A stretch of DNA of 38,935 bases from Spirochaetales bacterium (lineage in GTDB: Bacteria > Spirochaetota > Spirochaetia > JAFGDJ01), in contig JAFGDJ010000044.1 in NCBI GenBank assembly GCA_016932135.1, positions 1 through 38,935 on the forward strand, in the 5' to 3' direction. This document shows, piece after piece, positions 15,909-24,998 of this stretch; the first letter of the stretch is position 1; every line of letters starts with the position of its first letter. The notes under the pieces are model-generated. The model did no database searches, was not told the DNA's origin, and worked only from the letters and a program-made list of their open reading frames with translations. The translations under genes and the position numbers were made by a program.

Positions 15909-18707
15909 GTGTTTCTAAAAAGCATTGAACTGTACGGTTTTAAATCCTTCGCCGACCGAAGCAGAATAGAATTCCGGGAAGGAGTTTCCGCACTTCTCGG
16001 TCCCAACGGCTGCGGTAAAAGCAATATCGTCGACGCGGTGAAATGGGTTCTGGGGGAACAATCCACCAAGACCCTCAGAGCGGAAAAAATGGAAGATATC
16101 ATCTTCAACGGCACGGATAACCGCAAAGCCCTGAATCTGGCGGAGGTTACCCTGGTACTCTCCAATGATCAGGGCATTCTGCCCCTGGATATGCCCGAAA
16201 TTGCCATAAAAAGGCGGCTGTACCGTTCCGGGGAAAGCGAATATTTCGTCAACGGCCAGGGAGTCCTGCTGCGGGAGCTGAAAGAAATCTTCTTTGACAC
16301 CGGGGTGGGAAAGTCGGCTTATTCCATCATGGAACAGGGAAAGATCGACCAGGTGCTATCCAACAAACCGGAAGAGCGGCGTTTTATCTTCGAAGAAGCC
16401 GCGGGGATCACCCGGTACAAGTCAAAAAGCGCCGAGGCCGAGCGAAAGCTGGAGCGGACGGAAGAAAACATCCGGCAGGTGGAAGGGATCCTCGGGGAAG
16501 TGAAGCGATCCTATGATTCCCTGAAGAAACAGGCCGAGAAGGCTGAAGTCTTCCGAAAGCTGGAATCGGAGATCTTTGAGATCGATACGGATCTGCAGCT
16601 TCTCAAACTGCGGGATTTTCTCGAAAAGCAGAATGCCAAGGAGAAGCTGTTGGCCAAGGCTGAAAGCCTCCGGGCAGGAATAAAAGGGAAAATCGACGGG
16701 ATCAACGAATCCCTTTCCTCGGGCCTCCACGTGGTCAATGAGATGGAAGGAAAGCTCGTGGGAGCTCAGAAAAAATTGTACGGCATCGATCTGGAGAAAA
16801 ACTCCCGGCAGAGCAAAGCGGCTATGCTGAAGGAGCGGAAGGGCGAACTGGAACGGCAGGCCCGCTCCTGCGATGAACGGCAAGGGGAAATCGAGAAACG
16901 GATCGCCCTGCTGGATGAACAGATTACGGAAAAGAAGCGGGTCTACGAGAGTTTCGCCGCGGAGCTCCAGGCCGTGGAAAAGAATATCGCCGAGTTCCGA
17001 CGGAGCATCGACGGAGCCGCCGGCATGATCCGGGAAAACGACCGGGAGATGAAGCATCTGGCCTCCGAGGTTCAGCGGCTGGTGGAGGAGCAGGAAGCCC
17101 TGGAAGGGGAGCTCCACAGCCTGACCGATGATATCGTAACCCAACTGGATGAAGGTTTTTCTACGTCGGGATACAACACCCGGCGGCGGACCGACCTGGA
17201 ACAACAGGTACGGGACATTGTTTCTTCCATGAACATCGGCCTTCAGGGGAAACGGAGTTTCTGGAAAGACGCGGAGAAATTAAAAACCCTGGGCAATGAT
17301 GCCCCTTCGGTGGAGAAATTTATTCAGTTTCTCGAAATCCTGCAGGAGGATATACGGCGGCTGGAAGAAGTCCTGGAGGCTTACCGAAAGGAATTTCCCC
17401 GCTTTATTGACGATTTCGTGGCTCCCGAGGGGATAATCACCCGAAAACGCTCCCTGGACCGGGAGATAGGATCGAGGAAAATCAAAGCCCAGGAATGCAG
17501 AAACCGGACCACCGAGCTGGTAGCGGAGAACCGCAGCCTGCAAGCCAAGATAGAGGAATACCGGGGCACCCTGGAAGACCTCCGGGTGAACCAGGTTCAG
17601 ATGAAAACCCAGCAGGAGGGTATCCGTGAAGCCGTGGATCTTCTGCAGAAGGACCGGCATCAACAGGAAAACCGGCGGAAGGACAATGAACAGGAAAAAT
17701 TATACTGTCTGAGTAGAATGAAAGACCTGGACCTGCAGATAACCCAGGTGGTGAAAGAGAAGGAAGAGCTGGAAAAGGAAGAGCTTCTTCTGAAAAATGA
17801 GCTGGCCCAACTGGAAAAGGGTATTTCCGAAAAAAACAAGAACCTTCTGGGGCGGGAAAAGGACCTGCAGGAACAGCTTAAAAAAAGCGAGAAGATCCAG
17901 GAAGAAGTGGAGAAACTCCAGATTGAATTGACTACCCTGCAGGCGGATACCCGTAATATCTACGATAATTTCAGAGAGCGGTACTCCCGGGAGTTGTCGG
18001 AATACGACGACCGGATTCACGAGCTGAAAAAAGATCCGCAGGATTTGCGAAACCACCTGGGGCAGTTAAAAAACCGCCGCCGGGATCTAGGACACGTCAA
18101 CCTCATGGCTTTAGAGGAGTTCCATGAGGTGAAGGAGCGTTACGACTTTCTCAACAGCCAACTTTCCGATCTGATCAAGGCCCGGGAAGACCTGCGGCAG
18201 ATCACCTCCCATATCCGTAACGAATCCACCCGGCTCTTTATCGAAACCTACGAAAAAATCCGTAAGAATTTTCACCTCATGTTCCGCCGGCTCTTCGGCG
18301 GCGGGCGGGCGGAATTAAAACTGACGGATCACCAGAATATTCTCACCTCCGGCATCGATATCTACGCCCAGCCGCCGGGAAAGAAGCAGGAACACATCGC
18401 TCTGCTCTCCGGGGGGGAGCGTTCCCTCACGGCGGTGGCCCTTCTATTCGCGACCTACATGGTGAAACCGTCACCCTTCTGCATTCTGGACGAAATCGAC
18501 GCAGCGCTGGATGAAGAGAACGTTGGTAGGTTCATCAATATCCTGACCGATTTTGAAAAAAGAAGTCAGTTCGTCATTATCACCCATAATAAGCGGACCG
18601 TTACAGGAGCGAGCACCCTTTTAGGGGTTACCATGGAAGAATCGGGGGTTTCCAAAGTGGTAACGGTCAGCCTGGACCGGGGAGAAAAGGTGGGAGCCGC
18701 GACGTGA
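15909..18707 (+). CDS. smc: Chromosome segregation/condensation protein SMC (short form)
   Basis: 932 residues from the GTG at 15909, chosen because GGGAG lies five bases upstream and the product then begins MFLKSIELYGFKSFAD, the usual SMC start; an in-frame ATG at 15894 has a poorer site. Walker A GPNGCGKSN lies near residue 31, the Q-loop region EQGKIDQVL near 145, the ABC signature LLSGGERSL near 832 and Walker B FCILDEIDAALDE near 860. Long coiled-coil arms fill about 160-400 and 520-760. At 932 residues it is well short of the usual 1150-1200. Between the arms (about 410-520) I do not find the Gly-rich SMC hinge motif. It forms the ATP-driven DNA-entrapping condensin; scpA/scpB are not in the window. 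The stop overlaps the next gene. Confidence 0.95.
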   Translation: MFLKSIELYGFKSFADRSRIEFREGVSALLGPNGCGKSNIVDAVKWVLGEQSTKTLRAEKMEDIIFNGTDNRKALNLAEVTLVLSNDQGILPLDMPEIAIKRRLYRSGESEYFVNGQGVLLRELKEIFFDTGVGKSAYSIMEQGKIDQVLSNKPEERRFIFEEAAGITRYKSKSAEAERKLERTEENIRQVEGILGEVKRSYDSLKKQAEKAEVFRKLESEIFEIDTDLQLLKLRDFLEKQNAKEKLLAKAESLRAGIKGKIDGINESLSSGLHVVNEMEGKLVGAQKKLYGIDLEKNSRQSKAAMLKERKGELERQARSCDERQGEIEKRIALLDEQITEKKRVYESFAAELQAVEKNIAEFRRSIDGAAGMIRENDREMKHLASEVQRLVEEQEALEGELHSLTDDIVTQLDEGFSTSGYNTRRRTDLEQQVRDIVSSMNIGLQGKRSFWKDAEKLKTLGNDAPSVEKFIQFLEILQEDIRRLEEVLEAYRKEFPRFIDDFVAPEGIITRKRSLDREIGSRKIKAQECRNRTTELVAENRSLQAKIEEYRGTLEDLRVNQVQMKTQQEGIREAVDLLQKDRHQQENRRKDNEQEKLYCLSRMKDLDLQITQVVKEKEELEKEELLLKNELAQLEKGISEKNKNLLGREKDLQEQLKKSEKIQEEVEKLQIELTTLQADTRNIYDNFRERYSRELSEYDDRIHELKKDPQDLRNHLGQLKNRRRDLGHVNLMALEEFHEVKERYDFLNSQLSDLIKAREDLRQITSHIRNESTRLFIETYEKIRKNFHLMFRRLFGGGRAELKLTDHQNILTSGIDIYAQPPGKKQEHIALLSGGERSLTAVALLFATYMVKPSPFCILDEIDAALDEENVGRFINILTDFEKRSQFVIITHNKRTVTGASTLLGVTMEESGVSKVVTVSLDRGEKVGAAT

Positions 18708-19048
18708 AAGGTTTCACCGGAAAGGAACTAACAGTATTTTTCTCCATCGTCGGCGCCCTCCTGGTTCTTTCCTTAACGGTGACACTGTCTATCTCCCTGG
18801 CAAAACGTCGTCAATCGACCAAAGAACAGGAACTCATGGCGGCGGAAGATGAAACCCTGCTGGAATTCAACGATTTCCTTATCCCCTGGGAATATCAAAG
18901 CCTTCAGCATATGCCCCCCAGACCTTTAAGGGAGCCTCAGGAGCAGTGGGATGCCTCAATGACAGCACGGTTTGGCATCGATGTTCCTTCTACCATCCTG
19001 AACATTATCAAGGCTGAGAATACGAAAAAGCTTACGGAAGGGTTTTAA
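18704..19048 (+). CDS. Small single-pass membrane protein of unknown function
   Basis: 114 residues, GTG start overlapping the smc stop (GTGA), so translation is probably coupled. Residues about 10-33 are one hydrophobic helix (FFSIVGALLVLSLTVTLSIS) followed by AKRR, giving an N-out or short-tail, C-in orientation. The soluble part contains LLEFNDFLIPWEYQS and a short helical end; I recognise no domain. The tight link to smc and to the lipoprotein gene 2 bases downstream suggests one operon. Confidence 0.7.
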   Translation: MKGFTGKELTVFFSIVGALLVLSLTVTLSISLAKRRQSTKEQELMAAEDETLLEFNDFLIPWEYQSLQHMPPRPLREPQEQWDASMTARFGIDVPSTILNIIKAENTKKLTEGF

Positions 19049-19050
19049 CT

Positions 19051-20196
19051 ATGGGCAACCCTTGTTCCCGGAATACCTGTTTTTTTCCTTTTGTTCTTCT
19101 CTTTTTTCTTTTCCTCTCGTCCTGTACCACGGCTCCCGGGAACCGGGAAAATCCGCCGCAGGAAACCCTGTCGATGGAGGACTCTCAGGATGCCGTTGAT
19201 ACAACGGCTCCGGCACAGGAAAAACCCGATCTTGTCCCGGAGACCGAGCCCCGGGTAGAGGACCCGCTTTTTCTTTCGGTCTCATCCCCCGAAACAGATG
19301 TCTCCCCCGGCCTGCTCGCCCCGATTCCTCAGCCTCTCGGTATACCCGTCTATCCATGGATTCCTCCTGAGGTTTCGCAATCGGCAATTCCGATTTATGA
19401 AATCGTATTAAAGGATCAGACCGAAGAAGAAAGCCTTGGCGAAACAACGGACAGAGAGCCCATGAACCCTCGTGATAGGACTGTCGAAACACCAAAAACG
19501 GAGGTAAGGTCTTCTTCCGGGACGAGAGTAGAGCCTGTTTCGGCGGACCGGGATCTCGGAACTCTGACGGCGCCGGTGGAAGAACCCTTCGATTACACCC
19601 TGGAGGGGGAAGGGTGGGTTTTTGAAGCCTCGGAGCCTCCGGGAGTGCGGATGATAAAGCGGACCATCGAAACGGGCAAGACCGTATTTACCTTCTTCAG
19701 ACCCGATGACCGGGTGTACCAGGTTATTTTTTTCTTCAGCGATGTGATGGCCAATCGTTCGGAACGACTTCGTCTTTCCTTGACGGCTCCGGCAGCTCTG
19801 CCGGAGGGTCTTCAGGAAGACGATTCCAGCTGGCGGGCGGCATCGGGGGAAGAGCGAGAAGACCCCGGAAAAACGGAAATCCCGGTAGAAGAACTGGTCG
19901 CCCGGGGTTTTTATGAGGCCCTGCAGGCCGCCGATACCGCCGAGAAGGACGGAGAGATTCGCAAGGCGCTGGATATTCTTCTCCTGGGAGAAAGAGTCTA
20001 TCAGGGACACAGGAATCTGGACAGGATCCTTTTTGCCCTGGCCTCTCTCTACGAGCATCCCGGTTCTCTGAGGGATATTCCGCGATCCGTGGCTTATTAT
20101 AAGAAGATCCTCGATGCTTTTCCCGCCAGTATATTCTACAATACCGCCCGGGAGAGGCTGACCTACCTGGAAAGGAATTTTATCCAGATCCGATGA
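19051..20196 (+). CDS. Lipoprotein with proline-rich linker and TPR-like C-terminus
   Basis: 381 residues, ATG at 19051 with GGAAGGG upstream. The N-terminal hydrophobic stretch ends in LSSCTTAP, a lipobox, so the mature protein is probably lipid-anchored at about Cys25. Residues 30-180 are low-complexity, rich in Pro, Glu and Thr, and likely disordered. About 185-260 is a compact beta-rich region (YTLEGEGWVFEA, VFTFFRPDDRVYQVIFFFSDV). The C-terminus (about 285-381) is helical with repeats like ALDILLLGERVYQGH and RSVAYYKKILDAFPAS, resembling TPR units of envelope assembly proteins. Last gene of the smc operon. Function unknown. Confidence 0.7.
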   Translation: MGNPCSRNTCFFPFVLLFFLFLSSCTTAPGNRENPPQETLSMEDSQDAVDTTAPAQEKPDLVPETEPRVEDPLFLSVSSPETDVSPGLLAPIPQPLGIPVYPWIPPEVSQSAIPIYEIVLKDQTEEESLGETTDREPMNPRDRTVETPKTEVRSSSGTRVEPVSADRDLGTLTAPVEEPFDYTLEGEGWVFEASEPPGVRMIKRTIETGKTVFTFFRPDDRVYQVIFFFSDVMANRSERLRLSLTAPAALPEGLQEDDSSWRAASGEEREDPGKTEIPVEELVARGFYEALQAADTAEKDGEIRKALDILLLGERVYQGHRNLDRILFALASLYEHPGSLRDIPRSVAYYKKILDAFPASIFYNTARERLTYLERNFIQIR

Positions 20197-20221
20197 CCTT
20201 TCGTCTGCCTGTAGGCTTCAG

Positions 20222-20250
20222 TTGACATTCAGGGCCATTCCAGGTATAAC
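20222..20250 (+). promoter_or_regulatory. Strong promoter of the ffh-ribosomal operon
   Basis: Perfect TTGACA (20222-20227), 17-base spacer, TATAAC (20245-20250); predicted start near 20257, 20 bases before the ffh ATG. Confidence 0.7.
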
Positions 20251-20276
20251 AGTCGGAGCGTCAAGGCTGTTTGGTC

Positions 20277-21605
20277 ATGCTGGATAGAATAACTGAGAAA
20301 TTCACGGATATATTCAGACAGGTCTCGGGAAAGGCCGTTATCAGCGAAAAGAACATCGAGGATACGGTCAACGAGATTAAGGTCGCCCTTCTCGAAGCGG
20401 ATGTGAATGTCCGGGTGGTCCGGCGTTTCGTCAACCACACCATCGAGGAAGCCCGGGGCGAAAAAGTCCTGAAAGCGGTCAACCCGGGACAGCTGTTTAC
20501 CAAGATCGTTTATGACCGGATGGTAAGCCTGCTGGGGGATGAAAGGCAGGACCTCGACTTGAAAGGTCCGGACACGGTAAGCTGCATCCTGATGATGGGC
20601 TTACAGGGCTCAGGAAAAACCACTTCGGCGGCCAAGCTGGGTGTCCGGCTGAAAAAGGAAGGCAGAAAGCCCCTTCTGGTGGCGGCGGATTTAGTGCGGC
20701 CCGCGGCGGTGGAACAGCTGGCTATCCTGGGATCCCAGGGGGGGGTGGACGTTTACCGTGAAGAAGGCTCCAGCGCCCTGACGGTAGCGAAGAACGGCTA
20801 CAAGCATGCTAAAAAGCAGCTGTACGACACGGTGATCTTCGATACCACCGGGCGTCTTCATATAGACGAAGAGATGATGGCGGAAATAGCCGCCATGGCG
20901 AAGGCGGTGGATCCGGTAGAAGCCCTGTTGGTGGCCGACGCCATGACCGGGCAACATGCCGTGGACATAGCGAAAGAGTTCGACGAGCGGGTAGGGATTA
21001 CCGGGGTCATTTTAAGCAAGTTCGACTCGGACGCCCGGGGCGGAGCGGCTCTTTCTTTGAAATCCATCACCGGGAAACCGATTAAATTCATCGGTACCGG
21101 TGAAAAGCTGGACCAACTGGAGGTTTTCTATCCCGAGAGGATAGCTTCCAGAATTCTGGGCATGGGAGACGTGGTCAGCCTGGTGGAAAAAGCCCAGGAG
21201 ACTATTGACCGGAAGGAAGCCGAGGTCCTGGAAAAGAAGCTGGCCAAGGCGACTTTCACCCTGGAAGACTATCTTGATTCTTTTGCCAGAGTGCGTAAAA
21301 TGGGGAGCCTTCAGTCGCTGATAGAAATGGTTCCCGGGGCGGCCGGTAAAATCAGCGAAGATGATCTGGACGATAAGCAGATGAAGCAGGAAGAGGCCAT
21401 TATCCTTTCCATGACCCGACAGGAAAGGAACAATCACCGGATTATCGGCCCTTCCAGAAGAAAGAGGATAGCCCGGGGAAGCGGCACATCGGTGTATGAT
21501 GTCAACCGTTTGTTGAAGAAGTTTGAAAAGATGCGGTTGACCATGAAAAAGATGGTTAAGAACAAGAAATACCAGGCCGAGATGATGTCTCGGCTCAACG
21601 GATAA
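20277..21605 (+). CDS. ffh: Signal recognition particle protein Ffh
   Basis: 442 residues. ATG at 20277 gives MLDRITEKFTDIFRQVSG, the usual N-terminus; an in-frame TTG six bases earlier is less likely. Domains: N (1-90), G with GLQGSGKTTSAAKLG (about 108), DTTGRLHID, and SKFDSDARGGAALS, and a methionine-rich M domain (about 325-442) ending in KMRLTMKKMVKNKKYQ that binds 4.5S RNA and signal sequences. As the GTPase of the signal recognition particle it delivers nascent membrane proteins to FtsY. First gene of the long operon. I could not find a 4.5S RNA gene in the window. Confidence 0.97.
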   Translation: MLDRITEKFTDIFRQVSGKAVISEKNIEDTVNEIKVALLEADVNVRVVRRFVNHTIEEARGEKVLKAVNPGQLFTKIVYDRMVSLLGDERQDLDLKGPDTVSCILMMGLQGSGKTTSAAKLGVRLKKEGRKPLLVAADLVRPAAVEQLAILGSQGGVDVYREEGSSALTVAKNGYKHAKKQLYDTVIFDTTGRLHIDEEMMAEIAAMAKAVDPVEALLVADAMTGQHAVDIAKEFDERVGITGVILSKFDSDARGGAALSLKSITGKPIKFIGTGEKLDQLEVFYPERIASRILGMGDVVSLVEKAQETIDRKEAEVLEKKLAKATFTLEDYLDSFARVRKMGSLQSLIEMVPGAAGKISEDDLDDKQMKQEEAIILSMTRQERNNHRIIGPSRRKRIARGSGTSVYDVNRLLKKFEKMRLTMKKMVKNKKYQAEMMSRLNG

Positions 21606-21638
21606 ATATTTGAGTTGGTGAATCTACAGGAGGTTCAT

Positions 21639-21887
21639 GTGAGTGTGAAGATACGGCTGAAACGGTTCGGAACAAAAAAGAAACCCTACTACAGAATTGT
21701 GGTCATGGACTCCCAGGCTCCCAGGGACGGAAGAACCCTGGAAGAAGTGGGATACTACCACCCCATCGATGTAGAGGAAAAGCAGATACAACTGAAGGAA
21801 GACAGAATAAGGGAATGGCTGGAAAATGGAGCCAGACCCTCGGACACGGTGAAAAAGCTCCTTAACAAGATGAAAATCTTTCTGTAA
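21639..21887 (+). CDS. rpsP: 30S ribosomal protein S16
   Basis: 82 residues. The GTG at 21639 has AGGAGG five bases upstream and gives [20 protein letters not shown], the universal start of S16; the reading frame is open further upstream but that is not coding. Contains [20 protein letters not shown]. It binds 16S rRNA in the 30S body and is needed for assembly. Sits between ffh and khpA as in Bacillus. Confidence 0.97.
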   Translation: MSVKIRLKRFGTKKKPYYRIVVMDSQAPRDGRTLEEVGYYHPIDVEEKQIQLKEDRIREWLENGARPSDTVKKLLNKMKIFL

Positions 21888-21898
21888 GGAGTAACTTC

Positions 21899-22132
21899 GT
21901 GGAAAAAGACCTGGTTGAATACATCGCCAAGTCCCTGGTAGACGACCCGGGCGGCGTTGTTGTTAATATGATCGAGGGAGAGAAGTCAACGATTCTTGAA
22001 CTGAAGGTTTCCCAGGATGATATCGGTAAGGTCATCGGGAAACACGGCAGAATCGCCAAGGCTATCAGGACCATCCTGAGCGCTTCGGCTACCAAGCTGG
22101 GAAAGAGAATCGTCCTGGAAATCCTGGATTGA
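21899..22132 (+). CDS. khpA: KH-domain RNA-binding protein KhpA
   Basis: 77 residues, GTG at 21899 with GGAG seven bases upstream. One KH domain with the GxxG loop in KVIGKHGRIAKAIRTIL. KhpA proteins (formerly UPF0109/YlqC) bind RNA, in several bacteria as a KhpA-KhpB pair affecting cell size. Length is standard. Its stop overlaps the start of rimM. Confidence 0.93.
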   Translation: MEKDLVEYIAKSLVDDPGGVVVNMIEGEKSTILELKVSQDDIGKVIGKHGRIAKAIRTILSASATKLGKRIVLEILD

Positions 22133-22626
22133 AAGAAAAGATTGCCATCGGAAGAGTATCCACCACCCATGGAATTCACGGGGATATACGGATCGTAAGC
22201 TTTTCCGGCGAAAGGGACCATTTTCTTTCCCTGAAGGAAGTGTATCTTGAGAAAGGAGGGGAAGAACGCCTTCAAGGCCTTCAATACATCAAACTCCATC
22301 GGGATGGACTTCTGGCCAAGTTTACCGGGTATGACAGCCCCGAGGCCGCCGGGAAACTGACCGGCAGTGTGATATTGACCGAACGGGAATACGCCTGTCC
22401 CTTACAGGAAGGGGAGTATTATCAGGCGGATCTCCTGGGGTGCCGTGTGCTTTTTGGCGGTGCCGAAGTGGGAACTGTAGCGGCCACTGTGGAATGCGGT
22501 CCCTCCGAATTGTTGGAGATTATCACTCCCGGGGGAAAACGGCTTATTCCGTTCAACGACGCATATATCGGAGAAGTGAGAACGGAAGAAAAGACGGTGG
22601 AATTGAAACTGGACTGGTTACTGTAA
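22129..22626 (+). CDS. rimM: Ribosome maturation factor RimM
   Basis: 165 residues. Starts with TTG at 22129 that overlaps the khpA TGA (TTGA), giving IAIGRVSTTHGIHGDIR; no other nearby start keeps this conserved N-terminus. The N-terminal domain ends near 80 and the PRC barrel follows with EYYQADLLGCRVLF and LIPFNDAYIGEV. It binds S19 and assists 30S head maturation. Directly followed by trmD, the standard order. Confidence 0.93.
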   Translation: MKEKIAIGRVSTTHGIHGDIRIVSFSGERDHFLSLKEVYLEKGGEERLQGLQYIKLHRDGLLAKFTGYDSPEAAGKLTGSVILTEREYACPLQEGEYYQADLLGCRVLFGGAEVGTVAATVECGPSELLEIITPGGKRLIPFNDAYIGEVRTEEKTVELKLDWLL

Positions 22627-23319
22627 GTGATTTTTACGGTGTTGACCCTGTTTCCGGAGATTCTGGAACCCTATTTCCAGGAGTCCATCATGGCGAAAGC
22701 AGTGGATAAAGGCCTGGTAAGGTATAAGGTCATTGATATCAGGGATTTTGCCCTGGACCGGCACAGAACCTGCGACGATGCGCCTTACGGCGGGGGGCCG
22801 GGTATGATCCTGAAACCGGAACCCCTGGCTGCCGCCCTGGATGCGGCGTCGGCCTGTGGGAAACGGGTGGTATATCCAACTCCTTCCGGCCGCCTGTTCA
22901 ACGCCGCTTACGCGGAGGAGTTGGTAAAGCAGGATGAGGTGGTGCTGATCTGCGGTCGATACGAAGGAATCGATCAGCGGATCATCGATTTGTACGTTAC
23001 GGATGAGGTCTCTCTGGGGGACTATGTCCTCTCTTCCGGAGAACTGGCATCCCTGGTTATCGTGGACACGGTGTATCGGTTACTGGACGGTGTTATTCGA
23101 AAGGAATCCCTGGAGGAAGAGAGTTTTACCCAGGGTCTTCTGGAATATCCCCAGTATACCCGGCCGGAGATTTTTAGAGGAATGAAGGTTCCGGAAATAT
23201 TGCTTTCCGGACATCACGCTCACATTGAACGCTGGAAGCGGGAGAAAAGCCTGGAAAAAACCCGAAGATTCAGGCCGGAGCTTCTGGGGGAGCGAAACGA
23301 GGAACAGAAGGAAGGTTGA
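22627..23319 (+). CDS. trmD: tRNA (guanine37-N1)-methyltransferase
   Basis: 230 residues, GTG at 22627 immediately after the rimM stop. Motifs: [45 protein letters not shown] and [19 protein letters not shown], the trefoil-knot SAM-binding region. It methylates G37 next to the anticodon of tRNAs reading CNN codons, preventing +1 frameshifts. Normal length. Confidence 0.97.
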   Translation: MIFTVLTLFPEILEPYFQESIMAKAVDKGLVRYKVIDIRDFALDRHRTCDDAPYGGGPGMILKPEPLAAALDAASACGKRVVYPTPSGRLFNAAYAEELVKQDEVVLICGRYEGIDQRIIDLYVTDEVSLGDYVLSSGELASLVIVDTVYRLLDGVIRKESLEEESFTQGLLEYPQYTRPEIFRGMKVPEILLSGHHAHIERWKREKSLEKTRRFRPELLGERNEEQKEG

Positions 23320-23321
23320 AA

Positions 23322-23675
23322 ATGGATGTGATTAACGCGGTAGAACAGGAAATAATGAAAGATACTGTGGTCGACTTCAAGGCCGGCGACACTGTAAAGG
23401 TGAATTACCGAATCGTGGAAGGCCAGAATCAGCGAATCCAGGCCTTTGAGGGAATTTGCATCGCTATAAAAAACAGCGGACTTCGGAGGACCTTCACCGT
23501 GCGGAAGATTTCCTACGGTGTGGGAGTGGAAAGAATTTTCCCCTTGAATTCACCCCGTATTGAATCTATCGAAGTAGTACGCCGTGGACGGGTGCGAAGG
23601 GCAAAACTCTATTACCTGCGAAACCGGATTGGAAAAGCAGCGAAGGTTCGGGAACTGATCCGCAAAAAGAGATGA
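23322..23675 (+). CDS. rplS: 50S ribosomal protein L19
   Basis: 117 residues. ATG at 23322, with GGAAGG six bases upstream, gives [13 protein letters not shown]; an in-frame TTG at 23316 overlaps the trmD stop and is less likely. Conserved [44 protein letters not shown] and [14 protein letters not shown]. It sits at the 30S-50S interface. Ends the rRNA-maturation block. Confidence 0.97.
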   Translation: MDVINAVEQEIMKDTVVDFKAGDTVKVNYRIVEGQNQRIQAFEGICIAIKNSGLRRTFTVRKISYGVGVERIFPLNSPRIESIEVVRRGRVRRAKLYYLRNRIGKAAKVRELIRKKR

Positions 23676-23709
23676 TTGTAAGGATCAGTCCAAGTTTATT
23701 CTGTCCCGC

Positions 23710-24699
23710 ATGATTATTCAGGGTTCCCCGGGACGATCGGGAACAAACCCATGGAGAAGTCTCCTGCGACCCGGTGAAATTGTATCTTTAAAAGTGCTGA
23801 GAGGGGCGGGTACGTCATGGGAGGTTTCCGTGAAGGGCGTCCGGCTTCAGGTAGCGGCTCAGACATCCCTTGTCCCGGGAGAGCGGATAAACGCCCGGGT
23901 GTTTTTCCAGGGAAACAGGATCCTCTTTCAAACCGGTTCACCGGAAATCAGAAGTGATCACTTCTTCATGGACGCCGGAATCCCCAAAGATTCCTTGTCC
24001 AAAGGCATTATACAGGCATTTCAGCAATCCGGTTTACCGTTGAAACCGGAACTTATCATCACGGCTCGAAGGCTCCTGGAAAAGGCGGATCGAAAGGAGC
24101 CTTTTTCTATTCGCCTCTTGAGTCTGCTGTTGGACAAAAAAATACAGGTTTCGCCTGATGCACTGAATATCCTCTGCAGTCTTGACGATGACCGGGGTTC
24201 GCGAAAACGCCGACAGGGGCAATCACAAAAAAAGAAGGAAGAAGAAAACCCGGAAACCACCGATCAGATCACCGATCTCTTTCAACAAGACAACCGGGAA
24301 CATCCTTTGCACCTCTTTAATCACCTCAAGGGAAGCCGGGATCATTGGGTGCTCATACCTTTTAACTCCCGGCGGCAGGGCAACGAAGTAAACGGTTCTC
24401 TTCGCTTGCGGCTGGACAAAGTGACCGGTATTCCCCTGGAGATGTACATGCACTGCGGTACCGTCGACAGAGATTGGTGGTTTTCCTTGCCGACCCCGGA
24501 GGGGAAAAAGAAAATCTTGGATATCCGAACCGACAGGATGCCTGAAAGTGGTCCGAAACAAGAAGAGATAATAAAATTACGGCAAAAACTCCATAACCTC
24601 GGTGTCAAAGTTGACGATATTAAAAAGGTAGACCATGGGTATGATGGGATGTCCACCGGCATGAAGCAAGCCTTCGACGGAATCGACACCTATGCTTGA
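23710..24699 (+). CDS. FliK-like (YlqG-type) protein, putative
   Basis: 329 residues, ATG at 23710 with no clear ribosome binding site. The N-terminal 80 residues (LRPGEIVSLKVLRGAGTSWE, RLQVAAQTSLVPGERIN) are beta-rich, residues about 155-195 are charged and low-complexity (RKRRQGQSQKKKEEE), and the C-terminal part (about 210-290: HWVLIPFNSRRQGNEVNGSL, WWFSLPTPEGKKKILDI) resembles the globular C-terminus of flagellar hook-length/FliK-like proteins. The strongest argument is position: in Bacillus, ylqG (FliK-like) and ylqH (FlhB-C-like) lie together near the rpsP-rplS cluster, and the next gene here is plainly FlhB-C-like. Function inferred from that pairing. Confidence 0.45.
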   Translation: MIIQGSPGRSGTNPWRSLLRPGEIVSLKVLRGAGTSWEVSVKGVRLQVAAQTSLVPGERINARVFFQGNRILFQTGSPEIRSDHFFMDAGIPKDSLSKGIIQAFQQSGLPLKPELIITARRLLEKADRKEPFSIRLLSLLLDKKIQVSPDALNILCSLDDDRGSRKRRQGQSQKKKEEENPETTDQITDLFQQDNREHPLHLFNHLKGSRDHWVLIPFNSRRQGNEVNGSLRLRLDKVTGIPLEMYMHCGTVDRDWWFSLPTPEGKKKILDIRTDRMPESGPKQEEIIKLRQKLHNLGVKVDDIKKVDHGYDGMSTGMKQAFDGIDTYA

Positions 24700-24725
24700 A
24701 GAAGGCATGAGAAAAGGGTAAAAGA

Positions 24726-24998
24726 GTGAAAAAAGCGGTGGCTTTAACGTACCAAAAAGATTTGCCCGCGCCTTTTCTCCTGGCCAGGGGTAAGAATGAA
24801 CTGGCCGGGCGCCTTTGCAGGATAGCGGAGGACCACTGCATAACAATTATGAAGGACGATGAACTGGTCGAATCGCTCTTTACCCTGGATGTGGGTTCCT
24901 TTATACCGGAAGACCTCTTTGAAGTTGTGGCGGAACTACTGGCTTTTGTCTACCGCCTAGATTATGGTGAACAATCCATGAAACAGGATTTTATATGA
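24726..24998 (+). CDS. Stand-alone FlhB C-terminal-like export switch protein (YlqH/FlhX type)
   Basis: 90 residues, GTG start at 24726. It matches the cytoplasmic domain of FlhB just after its NPTH autocleavage site: VALTYQKDLPAPFLLARGKNELA, AEDHCITIMKDDELVESLF and IPEDLFEVVAELLAFVYRL. There is no transmembrane part and the NPTH motif itself is absent, as in YlqH/FlhX-type proteins that can substitute for the cleaved part of FlhB in switching export from hook to filament substrates. It follows the FliK-like gene and overlaps the HD-GYP gene (ATGA), so translation is probably coupled. Confidence 0.85.
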   Translation: MKKAVALTYQKDLPAPFLLARGKNELAGRLCRIAEDHCITIMKDDELVESLFTLDVGSFIPEDLFEVVAELLAFVYRLDYGEQSMKQDFI

